From the NCBI RefSeq assembly GCF_028858725.1, contig NC_084774.1, positions 11,134,001 to 11,198,000 of the forward strand: a stretch of 64,000 nucleotides of DNA. Reading direction: 5' to 3'. Source of the stretch: Colius striatus. Its lineage: Eukaryota; Chordata; Aves; Coliiformes; Coliidae. The notes below the pieces were generated by a model. It was not told the origin of the DNA, did no database searches, and saw only the letters and a program-made list of their open reading frames with translations. Shown here piece by piece: positions 1 to 12,300 of this stretch (its first letter is position 1; each line of letters opens with the position of its first letter). Both the position numbers and the translations under genes were made by a program.

Positions 1-3000
1 GTAGATAGCAAGGGAAGCAAGAGGCAGTTTTTTCCATGCCAGAAGTCCATTCTCTACTGTTCAAGTACACCTTCAGCACAGCAGCTGTACCACGCTGCTC
101 GGGCAGGAGGCAGCCTGGCCTTTCACACCATCCATGGTATCTGAATGCCAGCTCTGGCACATTCCACTGATTCAGTTTAATCCAGACATTATAAAAAATA
201 TGGAACTTTGGCAGCAGACCTCCCTTCATCCTCCCCAGGTGAAGGCAACAGTTTACAGGGAACAACAGCCAAGCAATAGGAAACAGAAGGGTGAAATCCT
301 TACAGACACACCTGGCTAGATGAACCTCATGGGCACAGAACAGATTTGTGTGGAACTGCAGGTTAATATTTCAAAAGGCAATATGAAACTATTCATATTT
401 GTCAAAAATAAACTACCCTGGAAACTAGCCATTTTCCTCTTCTATGGCACTCCTTTCACAAAACACTTTGGCAAATTGGTATCTGCCAGAGCTCAGGAAG
501 GATGTGGTTCTTACAGGGCAGAAACTGATGACACACGGTGTTTAACAAGTCTGCAGTGTTATTAACAAATCCAAGGGGATACAGGTGAGAGGCAACTCAC
601 AGCTACATGTTCCCCACCTCACACAAAATTTCAAAGAATCTGAAACTCAAAGGATTGAGCACTTCACCTGATCCACTGGCAGAGAAGACTGCCTCCTGCA
701 TTTGAGAAAAAGCAGATGCTGTGCCATCAAGAATTAACTGAGACCACAAGTAACATTCCCAAGAGATTCCCGAGGGGAGTATTTACTCATGAAGTAAGGA
801 TGTCAAGTGTCCAATTAATCAGCAGTGCTAATAACCTCTGAACATAAAGAAACTTCTCTCCATGGAAACTCTTTACTGGTCACTAACTGCATTCATCAGC
901 TACGTAACACAGTCCAGCCTGCACATTTACAGCTGTAGTCATCATCCAGTCAGGGTGAAACCATCTGCCAGAAGGATGATTCCCAATTACACAGAGTGCA
1001 ATTCCATCACATGAGCATGTCTTTGGGATGTGATGGGGACAGTGTCAGAAGCAGGAAACTTCTTAGCCAAAGAAAATAAATCCACCTCAGTGAGAAACAG
1101 GGGTTTCCTTAAGATAGACTGCTGCTCAGTTCTAAAGTGTAACTTCCCATGTGATTCAAGTGCTTCACCAAGCCTGCTTTGCTGCTTACAGGATACAAAC
1201 CACAGCATCCAATTACTGAAATCAGGAACACATTACAGCACTCTCTGGAGAAACCAAGGCCTGGGACTTTGGGGAAGGAAGAGGAGAGTATGTGTTGTGA
1301 TGGATATACAGGAACCAGGACAGTAGGAGCAAAGAGTTGCTACAGGCATTGGCAGCTGGGGAACATAAATGCAGAAAGATCTATTTGCAGTTTGTTCTTC
1401 ACATCATATTTATGCATGACTTGGACAAGATACAGCTACAGAGCACTAGGTCTAGACTTCACTAGGTTTGTGCAGGTAATCCATCAAACTGTCAGCATTT
1501 TCTAAAGTATCTAGCTGAAGAAAGAGATTGAGTATCTGTCTTTAAGGACAGTCCCAAGGGAGGAAGAATATGAAACAAACTATTCCAGACTTTACACTCC
1601 TCTTAAATGAAGTATCTGTGGGGTACACTCCAGGGCAACACACGTATGGGGAAAAAGTTGAATCTTATTTAGTTCCTGGAGTGGCTGCTGCAGACCAAAC
1701 ACCTTCCATCAGAAGAAGGCTGTGCTGAGAGCCTATGAAAACATCAGATCTGCCTTTGCTTGGCAGCTTCTCTCCTGCCATCACATTCCTCCCTGGGGAA
1801 GAATAAGATTAGGAGGGACAAGGAGCACTCAACATAATCGATGCACAACATCCCACATCTCAGCATAGACAGCTGAGGCTGCAAGGTATTGTAACTTCTC
1901 ATGCACAAGAGCTCAGAGTCATTACCACCTTGAGCACTTGGAGAGAGAATCAATCTTTTGAGGTTGAAGAAATGGGGAAAAAAGAGAAGGAAAGAGGAGG
2001 GAAAAAAACAGTGTTCAAACACAGATGATTCAAACACTGAGAGCTGTGTATTTCTGCATCAAGAGACAAATGAATGCAACAACATCAAAGCTGTACAACA
2101 CAGAGCTCTACTTAAAGGCATATGTCTGTTCATCTTTTCAGTGGAAAAAAAATCTCATTTATTTATGGCTGTGGTCGAGAGCTCTTGGAAATGAAACACT
2201 ACTGAGGACATCCAGGAATAATCCACTGTGTTTGCAAGATTTTAATGGTGCAACGATTTGACTTTCCAGATGAATTTGGAGCAGTGGCTCCTGTCACTCC
2301 TAGCCAGCAGGAATACAATCCAAACTCCCTTCTCCATGACATAACTGTGACAAGTCCTACACGGCCTGCTGTCAGTCACATTGCCTCACTCGTCTGCTCC
2401 CCGTTTACTCCTCAGATGAGTTTCCAACCAAGCATCTCCAAGTCTACCTTATCCACATGCTACTTTCCCTCAGCTGTCATGCTTCCTACTGTTCTCTCTT
2501 CATTCCTGTGACCCTGTATTAAGCACTCTGCACTCACTATTGCCAGCATTTCTCATTTCACCTCTATGACACGATTTCTGAGGAGACATTTAAGTGGAAA
2601 ACTTTAAAACTGGTGAGATCTTTGAAGGGATTTCACTTTTGTATTAAAATATTTCAAGCATTTTCTTTCACCACTAAAATCATGTAAGGGCCTTATAAAT
2701 AACCATTCATTCTCACTTATTCAAAGTACTCTCTGATACACTGCTGGAGTGTGAAGTGATTCACATCTGCTTTTCTAGACACAAGACTGGATTGCAAAGA
2801 CTTTTGGCTCTCCCTCTGGAAAGCACGCTTTTACAGCAATTTGTTTCTGACTAAAAGAATAAGACATTTTCTACTTCAATTCTTCAAGGTAAGTTTTCCA
2901 TGAAAATAAAGCCATTTATAAAATAACACCAAAAATAACCCACAGAAGGTATTTCACCTTTCAAATGCTCTTAAAAGCATTACTTCTCAAGCTGCTATTA

Positions 3001-3309
3001 AACCTGTAGTTTACAGAAAATCAAAGGAAGACTTGGCTGTTACAGGACTGTTTCAGTGATAAAATGACATTTTTATCACTGAAATGATAATGCTTTAACA
3101 AAAAAGCTTTATTAAGCTTTAATAAAACCCCCTCATTTCCATGCCCAAACCTGAATTATACTTCTTTTCCTCTCTTCTTTTCAGAAAACAGCACCATAAC
3201 TTTAACCAACAGTTGTTCATTCTCAGTTATTAACAGCAATATCTTACTAGCCCCTCACCACATACACAATGCAGGTTGGAATTTCCTTGGCATTGTGCCC
3301 ATCACTCAC
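1..3309 (-). other. OSBPL2: OSBPL2 intron 2 (5' part); no exon seen
   Basis: This AT-rich stretch lies downstream of the OSBPL2 start exon in the gene's direction. I saw no open frame resembling the next part of ORP2 and no other protein similarity. Short open frames here lack splice context and recognisable motifs. It contains a perfect inverted repeat at 3051-3084, listed separately. Confidence 0.7.
3051..3084. repeat. Perfect 14-bp inverted repeat with 6-nt loop
   Basis: The arm TTTCAGTGATAAAA (3051-3064) is followed by a six-base spacer and its exact reverse complement (3071-3084). It could form a hairpin in either strand of RNA. It lies about 225 bp inside intron 2 of OSBPL2, downstream of the start-exon donor. 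It may be the remnant of a palindromic transposon end or simple chance; no target-site duplication was identified. Confidence 0.8.
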
Positions 3310-3346
3310 CCGTAACGGCATCATAAAACTCTTCTTCACTATTCAT
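3310..3346 (-). CDS. OSBPL2: OSBPL2 first coding exon (start codon and 12 codons)
   Basis: ATG is at 3346-3344 on the minus strand. Twelve codons plus one base follow, reading MNSEEEFYDAVT and then a split Gly, up to a consensus donor GTGAGT (3304-3309). The 5' splice acceptor is probably the CAG whose last two bases pair with 3364-3365, which would give an exon of 3310-3363 with 17 bases of 5' UTR. The start was chosen because the acidic EEEF motif and DAVTG match the N-terminus of vertebrate OSBPL2. The next exon, beginning with the rest of the split Gly codon, was not found in 1-3309, so intron 2 continues beyond the left edge. The exon is far too short to be found by simple ORF length. 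Confidence 0.85.
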
Positions 3347-3363
3347 TCTTCAGTGTGAAATCT

Positions 3364-6300
3364 CTGCACAGCCAATCCAGCTTCCTCTAATGCATTGTTG
3401 AGCTTGATTTAGAGATTAATTATCTGGGTGCTGTCGAAGTCTTCTTTTGCAAACACCCAGCTGCTTCAGATGATCTATTTGACAAGACAGGGAAACAGAA
3501 TTATAATTCATATGTGCACAAACAGGCACACTTGTCAAGCTCTAGTTTTCCTGTTCCCATGGTAAAAGATGGTTTTTTGCATTCATAAGTAAACAGCCAC
3601 CTTTGACACCAAAGTCATTCTAAAGTTGAATAGTGCCTATCACAAGAACAGCTGATGTCCTGTGACACACCTCTCTCTATATAAACACCTCACAGACATT
3701 ACTGTAACACATTTTTCTTACTGCAAGTTAAATTTCAGGCAAGTATAGCTACAAAGAGCAGAGAAATGAAGGAAGAAGACAGCTGGCAAAACAAAAATTG
3801 TCCTCTTCAGCAAGAGGATTAGTTCTACCACATCTTTAACCAAGAGAGCTGAAACAAGAAAGAGAACCTTGTGTCTCAAAATCTCACTGTTGCACAAAAA
3901 TGTTGGGCCTCACTGTGCATCATGGAATCAGTATCTAGTGATCATTAGAAAAGCTTTATCAGGCTACTGCTATGAACCTTTGAAGAGACAACTGGAGATT
4001 TTTCCCTCTAAAAGGAGAGTGCAATGAAACAACAAACTTCTCCATCAAACTGAGCACCCTGCAAATAACTTACAGATTTATGAGGCATTCCAGCTCTATT
4101 TTATGGATAGCCCAAATTAGATCTTTTCCAGATGGTTGGCAATGGTGTGACATAAACATTTGTACTTCACCCAGTTTTATTCTAAGGAGAACAATAAGAA
4201 AATTTAGTTTCCACTCTTACAACTGTTCATCGGGTACCAACGACAAGCCAAGTACACAGTGATAAATGAAAGCATGGCAATGCTATCAATATCTCCTCCA
4301 AAACAACCTCAATCTGTCAGCCTCAATTTTTTATGATCCTTGATAGTGCTTTTGTGACAGTAGTTTTTTCCAGAGTAATTATAACTTGTACAATTCCATT
4401 CCAATTAAGAGAAACAAAGCCAGAAGCAGACTCTGTACACAGTAGAGAAGCTTGCCATGTCTGAAGATAATTCCTTCTTCCCTTCTTTCAAGAAATGAAA
4501 TTGCCTGATTCCACCTGTGTTTCAAGTCTGTCCAGAACAAAAGCTATTTGAATGTCTGCTTCCATTTCTCCATCCAGAAGGAGGAGCTAGAATAGCCTAT
4601 TTTGTAACTCATCTAAGTTAATGAATGTAGCATTCACCTTGAAGCATTATGTTAGTCCAGGCCAGGTATCTCAGTGTGTCACTTTCCCTCAGGAACCCCC
4701 TATTTCCTTGCCACTACAGGATTTTATGTCCATCTCTGCATCACAGTGAGTATCTGAACTTTCATGTAATCTTTAGCAGTTTCTTATTTAGGAGTCCTCA
4801 CCTCCACAGAAGCAAAACTTCATACAGCTGCTTCTCTTGACTGTCGCTACAGTGCTGTTGCAATTGCTCTCAGCTGAGATGATCATTTCCTTCCCTTTTT
4901 CCTGTGCTGTTCTCTAGCCAAAGACCTTTAAACCTTCTTCAACTTCCTTGCTCAGCAGTAAGAAGTTTCTGACTTACTTTTGTCAGTGTGCTGCACTCCC
5001 CTAGGCAAGGATGCAACAGCTCAAAACATTGACTCAGATGAATACATGTCTGAAGATACCCAGTGCAAGGGCTCTGTGCACTAAGGGAAAGGAACAGCAG
5101 TTTTCCAGAAGGAAACAAGATACATCCCTCTCATGATCAGCACTACAATTCCCTCATTTTCTCCATGTTTTCTTGCATCTTCTCTGTTTATCTCAATTTT
5201 TATTTAAGCTCTTGCAGTAGAACTAACAGGTTGTTACATACAGCTCAAGTGGTGGGACTCTGTTCTGAAGCAGCCTTACATCTATCTGCAACAAACAAAG
5301 GAGGGGGAGGGAAGAGCTAGTTCAAAACCCAGCCCCATTCAGTTCAAATGCAAAGAGCACACTTCCTCAGGGTCTCTATCCACGCACAATCACTTTAACA
5401 TAACACCTAGCAAGCTGCAGAGGTGCTTTATAAGAGGAACAGTCTGGTATGGAAGGTACTAAGAAATAAAATTATCAGTTAAGAAAATTGACAGTTATCA
5501 TTAAGGGCCTTAAGTGTAAACAAAGTCTCACAGATGAATGCCACTTTCTCCTCTCCACCCTCCTGCACAACAATAATTGCATTACAAAAGGACTTGTGAA
5601 GTGGAACTACATCACACAGCATGCAGTTTTGCTACAAAGACAATGAAGTTTTCCTGTTAAAACATTAAGTACAAATGCAGTAACTAGAATCAATGACTTG
5701 AGTCAAGAAGAAAGCAAGAGTTCTGCTGTGTCCTCACATAACACATCTCACTTAACATTTTAAGCTCATTATTATTAGAAAGGGATACAAGTTTTGTAAC
5801 TATCACTTAAGGAAGAAAATATTCACTAAGGTCACGTCAAGTAAGTCACAAATTCTCCTCAGGTGGTAGGAGCGTTTTTCAAAGGGTAAAGTAATACAAT
5901 TTGCATCAGAGTACAGTAGGAATAACTTAGTGCTCATAGCACTTCTTTCACATGCAGGTCTTCATTTAGCAGAGACTGACATGAAGTGTCATGTAGCTGA
6001 ACACAAAATGATAACAGCATTTAGCTTTCATGAGCCAAAAAAAGCTAGGATTAAGTCCTTTTCTCTTACTAAGAGCAACAGCAAAACATTACTTTCTACT
6101 AGGCTGAAATGTCAGAAGACAAAAACATCCTGTTTGCTCCATATTCAGCATTTGTAATCTGTATTTCCTCCTCCATGGCCGTGATGTACCCAAAAGAATC
6201 CTCTTACACACAAGAAACTGCAGTAAATAGCTTTTATCACATTTGCCATTCAAGGAAGGGTGCAAAACTCCATCAGACAGACCTTCAGGAGTTCAGGACC

Positions 6301-9300
6301 AGCTGCCATCCTGGAAAATGTTCCTTAAAGCACAAACATTGTATCATGTGTACATCTTTTAGTCCTACTGAGAACACTCTTTCAGCAATCAGGGTTTGTT
6401 GGTTTCCAAGTTGAAATTGTCTTGCTGTGCTTCACATTAAGAGCCAGTGCTAAAAGGCTGGGCCTGGGTAGCCAAGGCACAGGCATGCAGAAAGGTGCTT
6501 CTGCCTGGGAACTGTAGCCTTGACCAAAGACAGATAGGGGATTAATTAGTTGAATAGGAAAAAGCTGCAAGAAGAGGCACCTTATGAGAACTAGAAATTT
6601 GTAACTCAATGGTAACAATACACTGACCACAAACAGCCCAGATTTTGTGGTTTACAAGACAAGCAACAAAGTTCATCTATCTCCTCACATTTTAAGACCA
6701 TGGATTAGTATTTACTAGTTTGATTTATTATGGGATTTGTCTATATGAACAAAAACTGCCACATTTCTTTTTAATCTTTGTATTAGATTAATTTCCATAC
6801 AGGAGAGGTGTTATTTTTGAAGCTCAAACTGAATGACAACAGATAAACACATCCAAAAAACTGTTCTAGCCCATCATAACAGTAGAGCTTTGAAAGTGGT
6901 TGGAATTATCTTATTTAATTATCTTAAATTAGCTGGATTATCTTATATTTTGCTCTGACAAATTCTCTGTAGATTGTCCAAAATATTCACAATATGATTT
7001 TACTCTTTGAAATCCCATTTAAAATGAGAGCCAAATTAATTCCCAGAAAGCAATGAAATACAATATAATTTATTGAAGCAAGTCTGGAACAAGTGGCGCA
7101 GAAGCAAGTTCTTCTAGTCATTTTGCTTATTTACATGCCAATGCCTACAATATACAAAACCAGACTAGCAAGAGTTAAGCTAAGCATAGCATGCAAAGTC
7201 AAAAGCTTTTAAGAGCTTCTAGTATCTTCTAATCAAAGAAAGATCTAATCATTTTGGTTTCTCTGAACTAAGCTTTGTGCCTTGGTGGTCAAAGGCATTA
7301 AAACTCCTTTAAATTCTCACAACTTATCAGAAAAGGGTCCCATGTGACTGATGACCATGGACTGTCATTTTCTTAAGGACTTGTAGTTAAAATAAATGCT
7401 GCAGAAACACAAGAAAACACATGTACTGTGTCCACAGCACACATTGAAACAGGTTCTGCAGAGAGGAGGGGATCACTAAGACTGACAGGGTGCTTTCCAG
7501 AAGTGCATCTGTCAGGGAGAAGTAACAGAAAGGATGGTTTCTAAGCATGCAGGGCACACTAATGGTTACAACACATCCCGTGCCAGATCATGAGGCTCAC
7601 TCTCAGAAGAAAACATGCTTCTCTCAGTGATCTTTAGAGCCTTCAGGCAGAGAACGTAACTATTCCTACCACCTACACAACAGTGACAGCAAAGGTCCCA
7701 TGACGAAGGAAGAACAAAGTTGTACCATACCTGTCAGTCAGCTGGTGATGAATAATGCCAAACAGAGCATTCTGTCAAGCACTGAACCTGTCTCAGTGAC
7801 AGGTACCGGGTGATATGGCCTCCACTAACATGATTTGCTTCCAAAAGCTTAACCTGTGCAGATCAGAGGGTCCCTTACAAGCTCACAGCCCCCAGCAGGA
7901 GAAGGTAGAGGGAACTCTCTTCCAGAGATACAGTATCAAGAAGATCAATGCCAGACTTGGCACAGTTTTCTCCTACCTGAAACTATTTCCTCCTTTAATT
8001 TCTTTTTTAAAATCAGGACACCAGTGCAAGACTTTTCTAATCACTCTGTGAAGTATCTGATACACTCGGTGCATTGTGCATGTGAGCATCTGTATGAGAA
8101 GAAAAACACTCCTCCTAAAGAGAGGTTCCACCTCAGAGGAGCTCTCTGCAACCCAAGGTGTGGAGACCTACTGCCTGCTGAGCACTCAAAGGCTTCCTTC
8201 TCTTCAGCACCTGCACTCTCCAAACCTATATGCCAGATGAAGCTGTGGAGATGCCCTCGAATGGCTGGCCACAGCTTCATTTGCTTACAGGTTGATCGAG
8301 TACTAAAAGTTTATGTTTCCTGTGCCATTTCTCTGGGTAAGATTAGCAATCCTCCAAACTGGTCACCCCCTAGGCTCGCTCCTTCTCTAATTCCACTCCT
8401 CAATAGCAAACAATTGTAACACCAACTTAGGTCTGTGTCAGTAAGATCCTGGATCTTCAGAACTCACCCACCAACTAAAGAACCTCAAACACTATTTTAC
8501 CTGCTCAAAACAACCTGGAAGAGTTTAAACACATAGTTACAATAACTTAGTTTATTCAACTTAACTAGTTACTCCATACTAACTTGTTCTCTGTTAATCC
8601 TCTACAAAGACCCAGCTGGTTAAACAAAAGTTACTCTTCCTTAAAGAAACATTTGCATTTCTATAGCAAGGTAAACCTTCACAGCTGTAGCAACTAACCT
8701 GACTGGAATGCAGCTCAGCAAGATCACTTTTGAGGTCTGGCTGGCTAACTACAGCTGCAGCCCTGTTCCTCCAGACCCGAAGCTGAAATTTCACATCAGG
8801 CAGCAATTCTGGAAAGCTTCCTTGCCCCCGATCTGCCACCTTTACAAATCCTGGAGTTTTCAGCCTTAAAGCACATGTTCTAGCTCTAGGAGACACACAT
8901 GAAGCATCAGGTCAAATTCATTATGCAGACATTGAATCTACTTGTGAGATCAAGGAGCATTTAAGTAAAACAAGTACAGAAACAGTAAGCTGACACGAAA
9001 ATAAACACAGTTGTTCACCAATATGAGCAAGTAGGGTGTTAGAAGTTCAGTACACTAGAATCAGAGTACCACCAAAGAATTCATGAGCTAGCACATTCAC
9101 CAGCTTTTCCACATGGCTAACAAGGCTTTGCTGCAGGTGCATTTCCACAGCAAAGTTTAAAACAAATAACATTTACTAACTTGAAAGGAGAATACTTGCC
9201 AGTAAGGGAAAAAAGAAAAAGAATAAAAGAAAGTCACTTGAGGCCTTCCTCACCAAAAAAACCTCCCACCTCTCCTGTTAAATCTCACATGATAAAAACA

Positions 9301-12300
9301 CTGCTCAAGTATTACCCCAGGAAGGAAGAGAATCCTTCCCACGAGAAGAGAATCCATATCGTACAAACTCTGAAAAGACATTCAGTTTCAGGTTTTAATG
9401 GGCCAAAAGGGCACAAGTTCAACTCAATAAAAATTATTATGAACAGAATTTAGAAGTAGGCTGACACAGAGGAAGCTTCACTCCATGCCCCATCTAATCC
9501 ACCTAACTGCATTTGTTCATAAAGAGCAACATTTTCCTTAGCTTCATATCCTGGGTTCAGGAGGCACTTCCTGCCCAGAAAAAGTCTCCAAATGAGATGG
9601 TAGATCAAACATACACACCTTTCATATTAGGACTCAACATAATGAAAGCACAAAAGAACAAAACACCCAACAGTCTACAGCATGACTGGTGGAATAAGGA
9701 CCAACCCCGTGGTCTTTCGAGTTGCCAGCCGATATAGAACGTATCTGTAGTACTGCAAGGGACAGAAATCAATAGCTTGAACTGCAAGATAAATATTCAT
9801 GTGGTTTTGCTTCACAGAAATCTCATGAAAACATCAAACTGCAGTGTTTCATCTCTGAATGAAAGCTTCAGCAAGGATGAATCTTAATTGACTCATGAAA
9901 TTAGGTTACCAACAACACTGGATCTGAAACATCTACAAAAATTAGCCAAGAAGTCAATTTAATTGGCAATTTGATACCTGCTGTAATTATTATGCACTTA
10001 AAAATCTCTTCAGCCAGGAAACAGTCACACAGATGGCAGAATCCAGAAGAGGATTTTCTTTACCAAATCAGATTTGTCTCCTTCTCCAAACTTTGTAACA
10101 GCATTTTCCACCAAGAAGTCTTGGCAAGATGAAACTCACTCTGCAGCTGTAGCAAGACAAGGGCAACTTCCTTCTCAGGTCTGGTAAATGAAGTGCAGAG
10201 AGGCTGAACAAGGTGATCAGCTGAAGCCCTGACCCACTGTCACTCTTTCATTATAGGCATTAATGTAGCTGGGAGTTATTAAATGCCCTGCGGATAGGTG
10301 AGTACCTGTACTGGTGAGATGGAGTTCATTTCCCCTCTAGCAGCCTGCATGCCGCTTTGGATTTGTGACCAAAGCAGCGCTATTAACACACCCAGGTGAT
10401 TATAAACCATGGGGAGTTTTGCAGGGCATGCTGCTGCTCGGGGCCTGGCTGGACACAGGTCAGCTGATAGCAAGTGATTGCTTTTACAGCTCTTCTTTCT
10501 CTTTATTTCTGTCTGGCTTTTCCCCTTGTCTTTTCTTATAGAAGTGTCATTGTCTCTACCCTCAAGTTCTCTGGCTTTTGCCCTTCTGATCCTCTCCTAC
10601 ATCCCACAGAGGCGGGGGGAGAGCTGTGTGGGGCTCAGCTGCCTCCTGGACTCAGCCCATAACAGAACCAAAGCAGCAAAGCATCTTCAGCTGATAGTTA
10701 GCTGCACTTCTTTTGAAAGCACTTCAAACAATGGTGGCAGCAAACTGAACATCGGGAAAATTTAGCTTTGAACATATGAGCCAAACAGATTTATGGCAGA
10801 GAGAACCATGTTCTGTTCTCTCAGGAATAAAGATTTTTGGTGACACTCCACAAGAACTACAGCCAACTGAAACACTCAAAGTCTGGATTGCAACTGAGTT
10901 CAGGCTACAAAATTTGTTTCTGCATCAGTCCAAACCACAATAGTTGTCCCACACATCAAGAATTGCCCACAGCACAAAGCTACAGTGCTGCTACCAGAAG
11001 TATCACTGAACATAACATTGTGGAGATGAAAATGGACAGGAAATATCTCACAGTATAGTGCTCAGTTACCTACGGAGCCAATTGCTGACCCTAGTTTCAC
11101 TTCAGCCAAAAATGCTGTTCTATGGCCAAGGATATGGGCTCCCAGAACTTGCACCGAACCTACCAAGCAAACAAATACACCAAGGAAATGTGATTCCAGC
11201 AGATTAATGTTTTCTGATGCAAAATACTTCACTGAAATCCCCACACAATTCTGTACATGTTCTCCTTTTCAACACTGCAGCAGTATTTGAGACATTTTCC
11301 CCACCTGAAAGCATCTGGTATAGCATTCTTTGGACTTTGGAGCCTTCCCTTGGAAACCACTTTGTTGCCCCCAGCTATAAAATATTACAAAGTTCTGGTT
11401 TAGATGCTTTCTCTATCCATAATGCATAATGTTAGGTTTGATCATGACTGATCAACCAGCTCACTTCTAGCCCCACTGTTAAAAAAACCTCAAATCAGTA
11501 ATTCAATACTGTGTTGTCAAAATAGGTACTTCTTAGTAGTTTCCTGAGGATTTGGTTTATCTCATTTGTAAGAGACAAGGTAGGAAGGGATCAATAACTT
11601 CAAGTACAGTGGCTTTGGACACAACTGTCAGTAGATACATAATTAATAATTTATGAACTTCTTTGAACCAAAACTTACTTTGAAGGTAACATTAATTAAT
11701 ATTGAATATTTCCCATCATAATGTTACCATTCCTACAGACTGATCACTGAAGTTTACGAATGTAAAGACAACTCCAGCATGTAACATCGCTGCAGAGAGC
11801 CCCAAGAACAGTAAAAATAGTTACAGGTTTAAGTATATAGATCTTCCTGCTCCAACACACGTTTTAAGCTTTGTCTCTGTGGACCCACTTTCTCCAGGCA
11901 GCTTTAGTTTTATATTTATTCTGTATGAGGGATCTTACAAATGATTTTCATGGAGTCTCTCAAGTATGATAGCAATCACATCACAAATCACATTGGAGAT
12001 AACAGAGTCTGCACTGGGCTCTGCCACCTCAGAGGCCAAAGTTGGTTAGGTCTCAAGTGAGAGAGGTGAACCCCAGACCCCTCAACTCTTGCTATCTTCA
12101 AACTTCCATATTATCATTAACTTTGAACTATTACTACACTCAAAACCCAAAGAGATTTATTGGCAGATACTTTTGGGATCTCTAAAATAAAACTGACTCA
12201 GAAGAGTATAAATATAACAAAGTAATCCATTCATAAAAACACATTTCTGGACAAGTATCATAAGCATAGAAACCTCTTTGTGATACTCCAGCAGTTCACA

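Noticed and set aside
7856-8419. 187-codon plus-strand frame in OSBPL2 intron 1
   Set aside because: No recognisable domain, composition like surrounding intron DNA and antisense to the host gene.
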